Origin: Epiperipatus broadwayi
Lineage: Eukaryota > Onychophora > Udeonychophora > Euonychophora > Peripatidae
DNA: 64,000 nt
Reading direction: 5' to 3'
NCBI GenBank assembly: GCA_028023455.1
Contig: JAQFVV010000022.1
Location: 7,027,100 to 7,091,099 of the forward strand
Position numbers and translations under genes: made by a program
The notes under the pieces: model-generated
Databases searched by the model: none
The model's input: only the letters and a program-made list of their open reading frames with translations
What the model was told of the DNA's origin: nothing
In this document: positions 12,312-25,054 of the stretch, one piece after another
How positions within the stretch are numbered: position 1 is the first letter of the stretch
Layout: each line of letters starts with the position of its first letter

Positions 12312-12975
12312 ATCTGTTAAAACAGTAGCACCTCTCTCCATATAGTAGTGCCACCTAGTATAAGCCATAGTAGTCAATGAATACTAGAAGGTTAGTGGAT
12401 TAAAGTTCCAATATAGTGCCTATTCATCCAATATCCCCAGACCAATTTCTAGTTTGTGGCTTTTATCAGTGAGGAGCTTTGGTTCTAAGAGCATGTGCAG
12501 CTAGATTTTTGGATTGAATTACCTTTTACTTGTTTAGTTAACTATAAAGCCACAGTTACTATGACTTACACTGGTTGTTACTATGGTATGGAGAGAGTTA
12601 CTACTGTTTTAACAGATTATGTAAGTAAATAATAGGCAAATATGTAATATTTTAGTGGTTTAATACCAATCCTGGGCAAAATATGTTGTGACTACAGTTA
12701 TTAAAAATCAAAGATACCAAAATGCATAAATACTGAAGTGGTTCGGATCTATATAAACTGTATAGATGAATTAACTTGGATTGGAAATGTTATTGTGTTT
12801 TCTTAAATCCAATACTCCTCACTGATGAATATTACAAGCTAAAAACTAGTCTAGGGATATTGGTTGAATAAGAACTAGATAAGGATTTTGGTGCACTAAC
12901 CTTCTAGCATCCATTGATTGTCATAGCATGCATTGAGTGACACTACTACATAGAAAGAATTGTTACTGTTTTAAT
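12312..12975. repeat. Family A hammerhead repeat, old diverged inverted copy
   Basis: The ends are inverted: a start of type TTAAAACAG...CTCTCCATA and an end of type TATGG/TACAT...CTGTTTTAA. Two inward-facing half-elements each retain the block around ATCCAATATCCCCAGAC. The hammerhead-like cores are mutated: minus strand near 12425-12480 has CTGATAA, and plus strand near 12825 has CTGATGA but no GAAA. It is the most diverged family A copy in the window. Confidence 0.75.
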
Positions 12976-15900
12976 AAAAAGTATGAAAGACCAACAATAT
13001 CAGGCATGTTCTTATCCTATCCATCACCAATATAAGTTACAAATATAAAAAAAAAGGCTGATAAAAATGCTGGAGTGACAGATTATAGCAAAATCCTCAT
13101 CCCCTTTAATAATCCTGTATTAGTGATAAAAATAAAGATAGATCAATACATCTATGTTTTGATGTGAAGTAATTCAATAATCATACCAGATTGCAATGTT
13201 CTCCCACCAATCTTATTTTTAGGTGGAAAAAAGAAATGATATTTTCAAAGCAATATAACATTATGATTTGACCATATAATAAGTTCTTGCTAAAAGCTTT
13301 TCATTGCTGACTCAACTATGCAACCAATTTCACAAGTAATGTAGAAGGAAGATACTCCTGAGAGAAACTTTCAATTAGTTTTATACATTGATTCATTCCA
13401 AATCATGGCTGTCTCAATTTATATTAATCTAAAATGGGGAAAAAAAAAGTTAGACTTTAAACCTAGAGTTACAAAAAGAAAAAGAAGAAAGGTTAACCTG
13501 AAATGAAAATAATTATTTAAACTGGAAACCTGAAGCTACAAAAGTAAAAAAACTAAATGGCAGAATAATGAATGAAAATAATTGTTAAATTGGAAACCTG
13601 TAGTTACAAAAAGAAAAAAAGAAAAAGCTAAATGATTAAAACAATTATTGAGAAAGTATAATAAGGAAAAAAATTGGAATTAAGAAGTTAATTAAATATT
13701 ATTTAAAAAGTTTACAAGAGAGATATACAACAAAGAAATTATAAAAGGACTGAAAAGGGGGGAGGGATCCATGATAAAATGAAGTATTATGGGGTATACA
13801 TCCAATATGTTTTAAATGTTAAAAAATTAATAATTCAAAATAATGAATAATTTCTAATTTTTTAAATATTTTTGTTGATAAGATTTTTTACTTCATAAAA
13901 ATTATCTGGGTTCATCCTCATTTTCAAAAGAAAAAGGAGAGGAAAGTTCAAGTTAAAATTATTATTTTTTTCTGAAATATTTTTTTAGGGTTTGATCATT
14001 GTAAGGAAGTAGCTTATTCATACTAAATGCTAATTAATTAAGAAGAATCAGAAGGAAATATTATTTATATATGTTGTATGAAATTGTATGTGTAATATGG
14101 AAAGGGTTGATCAATATATGAATCAGCTTTGGATTTGTCATATGATCATTTTTACATTTTTATACTTCCATTTATTAGTTAGCTTCTGAAATTATCTGTA
14201 TTTTAATAGTTATCTGTTCTGTGAATTATCAATGTGTGTGACTGATTTTTATCAAGAGTTATATTTACAAGAGATTTGTAGATTAATTATCTCAGGGAAA
14301 TTATTTAAGAACAAATTAAGTGTGTATGTTTTCTCTTTTCACAGTTTTCTAGAGTCCTTGCAATCTAAATGCTAGCCCAGATGTAATAGTATTTGCATTA
14401 TATATGTATGAGAGTGCACACATGATATTGAGATGGCTCTCTGAAAAATTATTTGAATGATTCTAAGGTTATAGAAGTTACATTTAAAGCCAACATATTT
14501 TACTTTCCTTTAAAGATTTGATAATTAGTTTATTAATGACCAGTACACTCATTGTACCTTATGACTCGGAGCATTGATGATGATCATCTTTAATACCATG
14601 GTCCCAGAATTTTTTAATGTAGAATTATTTTTACAGTTATTTTTAAAACTTTTGTATGTGCATCCAGTTAGAATATTAGTTTTACAATATACCCTAAAAG
14701 TTTAGCTAGATGATGATTAGTCTAAAATTCTACATTTTGTCTTTTTAAATCCATTTATAAAGAATGATTGTAGGGTGGTGATTAGTGTTGGCAATTCCAT
14801 GTTTACCACTTATATGTTGCTTATTATTTATTTCAGATGCTGATTCCTTTTTCATTTTCTATGTCAATAAAAATAGGCATTTTTTTTTGTAGATGACTAA
14901 TAATTTTTGGAGGATGACGAATTTCTTTCACTTTGTATACTCCTTTCTCTGTACTTTTATAATATATATATATATATTGTAAAGTGTGACCCTTATATCC
15001 CTCCAGTATCATTAACACACTCTTTGGCATAATTCAAATCCAAGACCCAATATAATAACATTCTCTACTAACACCACGTTAATAAAAATGAAACACTATA
15101 AATTGATAAACCATTAGTTGTTATATACATTTAACCCCCAACTTAATCGTAGGATAAATACTTATTACACAACAACTAACTTTTACTAAAATTATCTTGT
15201 TAATGTGATGTAACTTTGATACATTACAATAATATGAGGGAAATATGATCGGATAGAGTGAATGCAAGCAAGAAATAAAAGATTATTTTAAAGGAAAGAA
15301 ATAAATACAATTTTTGTTATTAACATATTATCTACATATAATAATTACTAATAATGTGGACCTAAATCAAAATCACGAACTTGGTATTCAAAGTCATCAA
15401 AAATTACCTTCAATAGAACATCCTCATTTTAATAATAAGAAAATATAAAAAACTATGAACTTCTCTGAATTCAGATAAAAATTTCTCATCGACTGAACAA
15501 CCTATGTAAATTTAAGCTGAGAGTTCACACTTGCAGTTTGAATAGAAATACCAACTGCCATTGAGGTGAAATAGTAATAAAATACAAATAATTTTACAAA
15601 CCAAATTCTTAGTACATGCTCTGACAAATAACTTTAAAGCAAGATGTAAAAAACAAAATAAACCTAGCAAGCAACATTCTTTCATCTATAATTTACAACG
15701 GGGATTAATATTATTTTCCTGCTGGTGATTTAAAAAAAAAATTTGGATGGTCAAGAAAGGAATAAAAAGCATATAGAGTTAGAACTTCCAAGTGTTTCTA
15801 ATTTTAAATCATAGATCAAATTATCTATAATTAAGGATATCTAATAGTAAACGAAAATATTGCTCTTGATTCATTCAAGTTATTTTAGTAAAAATATATA

Positions 15901-17970
15901 AATACAGACAACCATGCATTGCTAATTGCAAGATCACTTTGGGGAAAGAAAGTTGTCACTGATGAAGCTATAATGATCAAAACTGGGATGAATTGACCTA
16001 GTATTTAACATCGATAATGTGAAACATCAAATTTACTATTAATAAATGGATCAAATAATTCTACACTCCAAAGCAGAAGTTCTAAGGAGAAAAATTATAA
16101 GTGACTTGATGCATATTCTAGGACACTCACATTTTACCATCTATATCCGGAATGGATCAATGGAGATTATTATAATTATTCACTAGGACATTTCTCTTAT
16201 GAACTTTAAAAGTACATTTAGGTCAAAATCATGAATTTATTTAGTTTTATATTCTATGTAAATATCTTCGTTCATATCTTTCCTTTAATATGGATACAAA
16301 TGATAGAGGGGGTGGGGAATAAGTGTTAATACATATCATAAGAGATAAACATTATTACCATTGTTGTAAATTAAAATAAAATATAGATTACAAGAAGAAT
16401 TTGCTTGTTTATAAATCCAATTATCATCAAAGAAAAGGTAAGATTTTTCCTAATACATATTTATTCCGTGTACAGTTACATCATTATATATATATATTTG
16501 TTTACACTAATATTTTAGTTAAATGTTTTCAGTATACTTGATTAATTATTTCTATTATAAATGGTTTTTCCTGACTTTATTATAATGACATTATATAACG
16601 GAGACCCCATATCATCAATATGATTGATATGAATTTAATCTATCAAGTCAATGAAAAGAAAACAAATTATAATCTCAATATAATAATTAAGCAAGCAAGA
16701 GTGATTTAGACAATTATAAGTACAAAATAAATTCCATTTATGTTAATATGGATCTCAAAGGGCTATTCTTTGTAGGAGATAAGGGCTTGGAATAATAATT
16801 GAAATAAATCATAATCAAAGAGTAAACATAGATGTTAAATTAAATATTATATATTTTGTTATAAATTTTGTTATTAAAATGTAAATATATTTGTTAAATA
16901 TATATGTTTAAATCAAAACTCTAGGTATATATTTCTATATTCAATTCTCAATTGGTCATATCTTCTCACATACTTACATATGTTCTTACACAGTTACACA
17001 TATTTTCATACATTGACCGCTATTCTCATACACCTCCATACGTTTATGCATACTCGCATTTTAAGTGATATTGATATACCCTGAACTAGATGACTTTGCA
17101 TATTCTCCCTGAGTTTGAAATCTGGTAATAGCGAAACGAAAGATGGTAAGGATGAGGTGAGCACACGTATATAGTTTGACATTTGTTCGAATATTAATCC
17201 CTTATCTCCCAGGAATGAACGGTGGTATATAAATGCAAAGATCCTAGACAGACTCTCTTGCTCATTGTGATGACCTAGCTAACCTATTATCATACCAAGT
17301 AAAAACTCGTTTTGTTACAATATATATATTTCTTAGCATAGTGTTTTTATGTACATCAATGACAAAAACACTTTATATGAATTTCTTTTTATAATCACAA
17401 ATTTTAATTCTATCTAATTGGAATTCTAAATTCACCTTTTTTTAAAAAAAAAAAAAAAACTCATCAGCTTTATATTACATAATTATCATATACATAATAA
17501 ACTTCAAGAATTCATACATAAATATGCTTTATGAGGTATAAAATTAAAAAAATTCTCCAGTTTTATTTAGCTTAATGTATTTTCTTAGACTACGAAAAAG
17601 AGCAAGGATACTGCTTCAACCTGCAAAAGGTCAATCTCGTCTGCTTGGAGGAAACAACAGGGAAAATAAAATAAAAAAGACTTGGTATATTGCTAACAAC
17701 AATATCACTAATAAAAGATCGAATAGTGTCCAAGTAGTTAATTATTGGAATACATAAATTAAGGTGTTTTCGAATATTATTAACACTTATTACTATGCAG
17801 ACTTTGAAGTCTTGTAAGAATAGTTATGATTATGGCGCTCAGCACCAAAAATGCATGAAGCAAAATAAAACTGGGAGTTTTTTTATTTTATAACTCATAA
17901 AGCATATCTATGTATGTATGTTAAAGTTTATTGCATTTATATTAATAGTTTTCACAATTATTATACATAT
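12976..17970. other. Plain AT-rich DNA
   Basis: There is nothing I can support as a gene. Short purine-rich patches (13440-13700) repeat the phrase GGAAACCTG three times in about 100 bp, probably a decayed local duplication. Short (AT)n runs occur near 14960 and 16490. Confidence 0.55.
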
Positions 17971-17974
17971 GTTT

Positions 17975-18007
17975 TATCATCATCATCATCATCATCATTA
18001 TTATTAA
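17975..18007. repeat. (ATC)n/(ATT)n microsatellite
   Basis: About eight ATC units pass into ATT. RTE LINE tails in this window also end in ATC/TGA repeats, so this could be a leftover tail, but no LINE sequence is attached. Confidence 0.8.
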
Positions 18008-18014
18008 ATTGTTG

Positions 18015-18265
18015 TTATTAAATTATTGGATGGGTGAAAAGATTGAAACCTATCCATTAAAGTTTAATGAAGTGCTATCTTAATATAAGCAAGCACTGAT
18101 TTTATATATGTGTGTGATTACGATCTGGCTAAACTAATGAGTGCTGTTTTTGCATGAAATATGTTATCATTTATCTTTTTCACATGTGTGTGGTCATGTA
18201 TATGGGTTGTTTGTGATGGAATGAGGATGAATATAGAATGAAAATGATAAGTTCAAATCCCTCTA
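18015..18265 (+). repeat. Family B hammerhead repeat, decayed copy
   Basis: It follows the family B order: TGGATGGGTGAA, a CCATTAAAGT block, the ribozyme block and an AAATCCC T-arm-like end. The core at 18134-18159 reads CTAATGA instead of CTGATGA, so cleavage is not expected. Confidence 0.75.
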
Positions 18266-18324
18266 TTTATTATAGAAAACATTCATTATACTGAATGAAT
18301 AGGTTAATTATTATTACTATTACC

Positions 18325-18331
18325 GTTGTTG

Positions 18332-18396
<65 letters not shown>
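18325..18396. repeat. (GTT)n(ATT)n microsatellite
   Basis: Four GTT units are followed by about 20 ATT units. Confidence 0.95.
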
Positions 18397-18399
<3 letters not shown>

Positions 18400-19740
18400 C
18401 ATTAAATCATTCACTAATTCCACCTTACTTTTTTTTTGAATTAATATGTGATAATATTTCAAATCCTTTCAGCAAATAAAGTAGACTGAAGCAACTGAAT
18501 CCCCACACCAGAATTGATATCATCTGATTATATATTTATATGTGATTAAAAAAAATTGAATGGTTTACTTCTTGGGAGTTCATAAAAAATTTAAGTATTG
18601 AGTTAGGCTGGCATGCATGGTCTTCAATTCCATAGGTCTGCCATGTTAACACTAAGCCATACCACACAAAGCATTTATATATCATGACTCTAACTTATTT
18701 GATTTTAAAGTTGAATAACTACATACAACATTTATCCAACAATAGTAAATATGTATTTTAAGATTTCATGGGCATTTCTCAGCTTTAAGGAAACTCCAGA
18801 TTTGAGTTTTGGGATGTTGCAACAAGTATTAGAATTATATTTTATGTAATACAAGATGTAGCAATTAGATTTGTAAAAAGCTTCTGTTTTCAGTTCAAAC
18901 TTTTGTATAATTTGGTAATTTATGATAAATATATTTAAATGTGTTTTGGGGCATATTATTCTATAACTGATAAATTCAAAACATATATTGTTTTCATCAA
19001 TTTGCTCAAAACATTGAGAAAGTTGATGGCATAGTTTAAAAATAGAGGTTTGTCTTTGAATGTTTATTGACATTTTATAAATGCTTTTTGATAGTATGAT
19101 AGAGTATTAGGAATGATGATAGGAAATCTGTGGCATTTGAAATAAAATGAGTATTAAGAAGAGATGTAAAATAGTTTCAGTTTTATTTTCTATTTCTATG
19201 ATAACGATCTTTGGAACAGTATATAAACAGTTTCATAGAATCAAGATTATGATAAAGATATTTATTATAAAGCCAATTTCAAATAAAAAAGAACTTTATC
19301 TTTTTGGCTTCAGCATTTACATTTTACCGGCTATCTTTGCCTATTCAGAAGCTGATTTATAGAGTGTTTTCAATATTTTTGAATGCATTATATAAAGAAA
19401 TTGGTTTAATAATTACTGTTCAAAATACCCAGTATTTGTCAGCTAGAAATGAAACTTTTTCAGAAATTTTCAGCTTAAAGAATTATCAGTTTCAGAATGT
19501 GGATCAGTTTAATATCTTGATAGTTTTATTTTAATTGAAATACAGATTTGAATATTCGTGAAAAGCACAGAATTATGTGATGCTTTTGTATTTAAAAAAT
19601 CAATAAAGTATTTTATCATAATGAAAGCACTTATATGTGTAAATCTATTATTTTTGTTAAACAAATTATATGGAAATGAGATATAGACCTTTCAAGATAG
19701 TGAAATTTTTTTACTTAAGGATGTTCTAATACATTGTACA
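18400..19740. other. Plain AT-rich DNA
   Basis: Several short ORFs exist here on both strands but carry no recognisable motif and have AT-driven composition. I see no repeat shared with other parts of the window. Confidence 0.5.
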
Positions 19741-19744
19741 GGCT

Positions 19745-20075
19745 TAGCACCTGCATTTATATATGTAATATATGCGGGATTCGAACTCAGACTTTCACAC
19801 GATTCACAACTCTCAGTGCCATTTTATATTGCTGACCCATCTGATCACACACATGTTGAAAAGATAAATAAGCACCAATATATGTATTTTGTGCTAAAGC
19901 AGCATCCATCAGTTGGTCCAGATTACCATCTCCACACATATATACAATCAGTATTCAGCTTTATATTAAGATAGCCAATCTTCATACTTTAATTGACAGG
20001 CTTCAAACTACTCCAACCCACAACTCTTCAGCCTTCCATTTCATTAAAAATCTGATGATGGAATGTCTGTGATAT
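19745..20075 (-). repeat. Family B hammerhead repeat, minus-strand copy
   Basis: On the minus strand it has the family order, ending with GAGTTCGAATCCCGC, which is a tRNA T-arm/B-box-like sequence. The ribozyme core near 19885-19930 reads CTGATGG and lacks a proper GAAA, so it looks dead. Confidence 0.8.
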
Positions 20076-20487
20076 TCTAAAATATGAATGCAAATGAGTG
20101 TGTTTTATTGAGTTTAACCTTTTTCTTTATTAAAGATAATTAATTAACATCTTAGAAAAACTAGCATTATGAATAATAATAACTCAGTTTCTATGTGGAT
20201 TATGTGATTGTTGTGTCCTATAATTTAGATTATAGATGGTATTCAACTGGTATCATTAACTAAAAAACCCAAGCCATCATCATTACATTATTTTTAGTAA
20301 TGACTGTGGAGCAACTAAACTGGTACATTTGGTTCATCAACACATAACTAGGGTCATTAGTTCTATTAAATTTGAGTGACTCAAGCAAGTTTGATTATAT
20401 CAAACCTTTCCATCCAATCCATATTGTTACAGTATATATACAAATTTCCAAATCCAAAACTCAACCAGATTAGCCAAGATTAAGAAA

Positions 20488-20930
20488 GGGTGGATAATAG
20501 GTTATATTATTACTCCTTTAGTCTGCTCAGTTTATATTAATTATTTGGAAGAGGATATTATTATTAAAAAGAATTGTAGATATGTGGGTGATTGTTTGTT
20601 TGTAGTTGAAAATGATAAATTGAAGGAGTTAGTAAATGAGTTTAATTGTTTTGATCCTTCTATAATGTGGTAATAGGAGATGGGTTAGATTTTGTTAAAT
20701 TACAATTTTCACATCTATTGGTGATTAGAAATGTAAAGACTAATTGTTTAATAAATAGTCATTATGTTAAAAGTAGAGAGTTAAGGTCTATAATTAAACC
20801 TGATAGCTATCAATCTGTATCTCATAAAGTAGCTGCTTTAATAAATTATTGTTATAGGAATAAGAAATTAAATAATTCTAGTGGGGGTAGCTTTGTTTCA
20901 GAAAGGTCAATTTTATAAAGATTATTTGAG
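20488..20930 (+). pseudogene. Penelope-like element: RT palm relic
   Basis: In one frame the segment reads ITPLVCSVYINYLEEDI, then RYVGDCLFVVEN at 20578-20613, then LVNEFNCFDPSI. These match the order of RT motifs B to D and the following block in Penelope-like elements. Motif C should have two adjacent aspartates; here YVGD (20581-20592) has lost the first. After a stop, a second frame (20667-20918) gives SHYVKSRELRSIIKPDSYQSV and KVAALINYCYRN, consistent with the region linking RT to the nuclease. The element is dead: a frameshift, a catalytic loss and an inserted repeat. Confidence 0.7.
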
Positions 20931-21109
20931 TGTTGACTACTCTGATAAATTTGTTAAAAGTATTTTATTTAATAGTAATATTAGATTTTATTTCCTTGCC
21001 ATTTAAATTGTCTTCTTATAAAATTGTATGTTAAAATAGTAATTTGTTTGGAAATAAGAAAATTGCTTGGAAAATAAGTATTACCTCAAATAATTTATTA
21101 AATAATCAG

Positions 21110-21395
21110 ATTTTCAATTGGATGGACAGTTGAAGAGTTGGAGTGTGGAGTACATTGAAGCCTGTCCATTAAAGTAGGAGGATTTTCTATCTTAATATAT
21201 ATCTGAGCACTTGTAGCATATATGTGTAGAGATGGTAATCTGGACCAACTGATGATTGCTGGTTTAGCATGAAATACGTATATTGGTGATTATTTATCTT
21301 TTTGACATATGTGTGTTCAGATGTATCAGTGTTATGAGATAGTGTGGAGAGTGGTGGGTCATGTGAAAGTCTGTGCTCATACCCTGTCTATTAAA
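21110..21395 (+). repeat. Family B hammerhead repeat inserted in the Penelope-like relic
   Basis: It begins near ATTGGATGGACAGTTG and ends near GTCTATTAAAT, matching other family B copies over its whole length. It separates the RT part of the Penelope-like element from the GIY-YIG part, so it either inserted there or was rearranged into it. Confidence 0.85.
21244..21287 (+). ncRNA. Hammerhead ribozyme, family B (type I layout)
   Basis: Stem I is ACCAA (21244-21248) with UUGGU (21283-21287). The core is CUGAUGA (21249-21255) and GAAA (21271-21274). Stem II is UGCU/AGCA, but the pair next to the core is a U-U mismatch. Stem III is the self-complementary UACGUA, and AUA precedes the cleavage point after 21282. 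It is probably weakened by the U-U pair. Confidence 0.7.
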
Positions 21396-21424
21396 TAATA
21401 CAAAGTAAATTTTTGATAGGAAGA

Positions 21425-21760
21425 CTATTCCTGGAATAGTGTATATTATCTATTGTTTTTGTAAGAAGGTATATATAGGTCAGATTAGTTTGAGCTTAAA
21501 TGAAAGAATAAAAGATACATAAAAATAGGGTTAAAAATAAATATCTTAGTTCTGCTTTGTATGTCCATAAAAAAGATACAGGCCACACTATTAATTTTGA
21601 TGAAGCTAAGGTTGTCTTCTTTGAAAGAAATGAAATAAAAAGAAGAATTAAAGAATCTTTATTATTACAAATTTATGATTCTGAAGCAATTAACTTATTT
21701 AAAAGTTGTTTTAATATTAAGGGTGGATGGGAAGTAAATGAAATTGTGGGTAATGTTTAA
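21425..21760 (+). pseudogene. Penelope-like element: GIY-YIG endonuclease relic
   Basis: The frame at 21427-21520 reads IPGIVYIIYCFCKKVYIGQ: the GIY variant (GIVY, from 21433), a CxC pair and YIG (21472-21480), as in the nuclease of canonical Penelope-like elements. A TAA near 21520 and a frame change follow. The next frame (21557-21757) gives KKDTGHTINFDEAKV and RRIKESLLLQI, the C-terminal blocks of the same domain. The nuclease makes the target nick that primes reverse transcription. The conserved order, and its position after an RT relic, make the assignment fairly secure. Confidence 0.75.
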
Positions 21761-21976
21761 TACAAATATGTTGTTGTTTTCTAATTCTTTACACTTGAGA
21801 AGTCTGCTTGTAGCAGTGAAACCATTGGTTGGATTTTAGATTTTATTTTCTTGGCTAGTCTGTTTGAATCTTGGATTTGGTATAATTTTGATTATTTATT
21901 GACTAGAAAATTGTAAATTAAAGAAATATGTAATAAAATTGTTTTCTGAAGGTTTGTGATGATGGTTTTCTAGTTA

Positions 21977-22380
21977 TATTTTTATATTGGACTATTTTCA
22001 TAATTTAATATATATATTGAATGTCTTTAGAAAAATTTAACTTTATTTAAATATTCCAAATACATTCAACTGTTAGTAATAGCACATCAACAGGTTAGTA
22101 TTTGCACAACATGGCTCAGTTGGTTAGAGCATTACCTTAAAATTCAAAACTCAAGAATCTAAGGACCCAGGTTTGAATCCCATGGTAGTACTGTCACTGG
22201 TCATGCCAGCAACACCTGAAGAAGAAGGAAGACTAATACCTCTTGAAACATTGTGCATTTACTAACCTGTTTGATGTGCTATTATTAACAGTTGAATGTA
22301 TTCGGTTTAAATAAAATTAAATTTTTCTAAAGACATTCAATACATATATTAAATGATGGAAATAGTCCAATATAAAAATA
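21977..22380. repeat. Family D palindromic tRNA-hammerhead repeat, copy 1
   Basis: Outer arms of about 120 bp are inverted copies of each other (starting ATATTGGACTATTTTCAT, ending in its inverse). The centre holds a tRNA-like module at 22111-22190, with an A box TGGCTCAGTTGG (22112-22123) and a B box GGTTTGAATCC (22170-22180, one mismatch to consensus). About 35 bp later is a hammerhead-like core CTGAAGA...GAAA (22216-22250). It directly follows the Penelope-like relic. Confidence 0.8.
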
Positions 22381-23170
22381 CAATGTAATAAAAGTATTTT
22401 GAAGATTAAATAAAATTTTGAGATATTGTCTATATCGAATATTTATTTATTTGTTGTTATTGTTATTTAGTTAATTTTTTTGACAATTGTTAAACAATTT
22501 TATATTAATTTATTAATATACATACATCTTCATAATAAAGTTATATTATTATCATTTACCTGGTGGTTTTAATTCTCATTCATCTCTTTATTAATTTTAT
22601 TTAGGATTTAGTAAATATTTTTGAATACTGTTTATTTTGATGATTTTCACTATATGTTTTGTACATTATTATCAATATGACAAGTGATATTTTGTCTCAT
22701 TTTCAGTGTGCTTGCATGAAAGGGATAATGTAATGAATCTAGGAGACTTAATATGAGTATAATTTGGGAAAATTTCTAATTTGCATAAAGTTCATAAAGT
22801 ATAAATATTTTACGTTAAATTAAATAAATACATTTTGATTTGTAGATTAAATGTTTTATTATTCATAATGTATAGTTATAAAAGATACAAATTAAAGTAA
22901 TATTCTTTATGTGTAAATGTCTAGTCATAGTGTATAGTTGTTCAGCACAATCCATTACATATGAGGCTTCAATAATTATATACATATTCCACCATTGCAT
23001 AAAACGACTTTCTCAATGTAAGGATACATAAAATGATTTCCTTAATGTGATACCTGACTCTACTGTTACTGTAAATGACATCTAGAAAAATAAATAAATA
23101 AAAACAGAAAACTAAGTCATGTTTTATATTAGATAATTTTGCTTTTGATTCCTGTTACACTCAACATACA
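22381..23170. other. Plain AT-rich DNA
   Basis: No gene, tRNA-like module or repeat shared with other parts of the window is apparent. Confidence 0.5.
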
Positions 23171-23174
23171 TGTC

Positions 23175-23650
23175 TTCGTACTTCATTGAATGGTCTGAAG
23201 TCTCAGTACTACTCTTTTGTTAATTGTCCAAGTCTCGGCCATGTAAAACATTAATTGAAAAAAAATATTCATTGTTAAAGACATACACATATTTTCTTTT
23301 AATATCAAGTTATTTCTACCAATTTTTTCTATTCAAGTTTAATTATGTAATTAATTTAATTCAGTATGTTTCCAATCTATATTAATAATCTAATCAAGAC
23401 TATTATAGTTGTACATTTTTTCTAATTCATGATTATTAATATTTATTTTGTTCTTTTTCTGTAAAAAATCATTGAGCAATACTTTTGTCTTTGTGCAATT
23501 TATATTTAATTCTACATTTTTGCTTTTATCTAATAATTCTTGTAACTTTTCCTGAACCTCTGAATCATTATTTGCAAACAACATTGTCTGCAAAATCTAG
23601 ATGACTTAAATAAGGCCTATGTATTTTAATTTCTTTAGTTTTCCATTGGT
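23175..23650 (-). pseudogene. RTE-type LINE fragment (RT C-terminal region)
   Basis: On the minus strand it matches the 51.8-52.2 kb part of the full-length RTE element at both DNA and protein level. The frame at 23390-23593 gives QTMLFANNDSEVQEKLQELL and then the KTKV block, which follow RT motif C. It then continues to NYNSLD, the position of the YLG block. That block is missing from the full-length copy, so this fragment is informative about the ancestral element. Several frameshifts; no 3' tail. Confidence 0.75.
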
Positions 23651-23884
23651 AGTAGATAAACAGTTGAAATCTTAAAGAGGTTCCCAAAAGACCTAGTAAA
23701 AAACTATATGTGGGATGGATGGGTGGATGGAATAAGAAAGTTTATTGGTATGACATGGAGAAGAGAGATTATAAATTGTAGAAACTGGATTAAATTTGAA
23801 GAGTTTTTATTTTCCAATAGATCGATAACATTTGAAAAATATTATTCGTCATTACTAACTTTCATTACTAAATTATTTACTAGC

Positions 23885-24050
23885 TAATATGGACCAACTG
23901 ATGAGTGCTGGTTCAGCATGAAATATATAAATTGGAGATCATTTATCTTTTCACATGTATGTGGTCAGGTGTATTGGTTGTATGAGATAGAGTGGATCAC
24001 TGAAGGAAGTTTGAAAGTCTGTGTTCAAATCCCCTATATTACATCTAGAT
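23885..24050 (+). repeat. Family B hammerhead repeat, truncated copy
   Basis: It carries the ribozyme block and the 3' part ending in GTGTTCAAATCCCC, a T-arm-like sequence. The 5' half is absent. Confidence 0.8.
23893..23935 (+). ncRNA. Hammerhead ribozyme, family B, damaged cleavage site
   Basis: Stem I CCAA/UUGG, CUGAUGA (23898-23904), stem II GUGCUG...CAGCAU and GAAA (23920-23923) are intact. The triplet before the cleavage point is AAA rather than NUH, so self-cleavage is not expected. Confidence 0.6.
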
Positions 24051-24059
24051 TCCAAGTAT

Positions 24060-25050
24060 ATATATACTTGTATTTCAAATATTAGCTAAATATTTGTATG
24101 ATAACAAGATTACTTATTATTCATTTTTATGCGCCTATTTATTAATACATTTCTAGAGAGCATTTGCATAAAAAACATGTAGGTGTACGCGTGCGTGAAG
24201 AGATTTAAAAACACACTAGAAAAAACAAATTAAATGTAAAGAATATTGTTAATACTAAAATTAATTATAATTAAAGGCGAAGGGGGAACTACTAGAAAAT
24301 ATATTCTGGGGTCATTTATTATATTTACCTAAAAAAAGATCATTTATTTCTTTATTTGTAAACAACAGTTGAAGTTGTCAAAATGAATATTTATTTTAGC
24401 ACTATAAAATAAAATATTTTTATATTCAATTTCAAGAGCGCCAGTAAAAGAAGTAAAGATAAAAAAAAAAAAAAACAATATTAAAAGAATTGAAGAATAC
24501 TAAAAAAAATTTACCTTTAAAAAAAAAAAAGATATCATTTTTATAGAGAAGATAGACTTTTCATGAACATTTAAGATAAATTATTTAATGATTAAATAAG
24601 TACAAAAATGTGTGGTAGACAATGAATAAAATTGCATTTCAAAGTTATTTTCACCTCACCTCTGAAAAGTTGTCCGAAATAGGATTATTGTTTTTTAAAG
24701 TTATATAATATGCAGTGAAACATGCTTTCTTCACAATAGAAAGAAATATAACTTTTTTTTCTTTCCGATTGGTGATAAAAATTCAATTCATTATTTTGAG
24801 AACTTCAGGAATTTGGCGCCAAATGTTTGTGATTTATCACGCCAAAAATATTCATTAAAGAAAAGAAAGGGTTTATTAATTTTTAGAACTTTATAAGTTC
24901 TAAAGAATAAAACTTTAAAAAGATATGAAATTTTTAATGCAAATAAAAATGCATTTGAACTTTGAAGTTTTATTTAAATTGTTGTTTCTTGATATATATA
25001 AAATTATGCGTTCGTTGAATGGAAATAAATTTGATAACAACTTAATAATT
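24060..25050. other. Plain AT-rich DNA
   Basis: No feature can be supported. A and T homopolymers are common. Confidence 0.5.
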
Positions 25051-25054
25051 TAAA

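Noticed and set aside
18732-19073. 113-codon minus-strand ORF
   Set aside because: No recognisable domain, AT-driven composition and no supporting conservation within the window.
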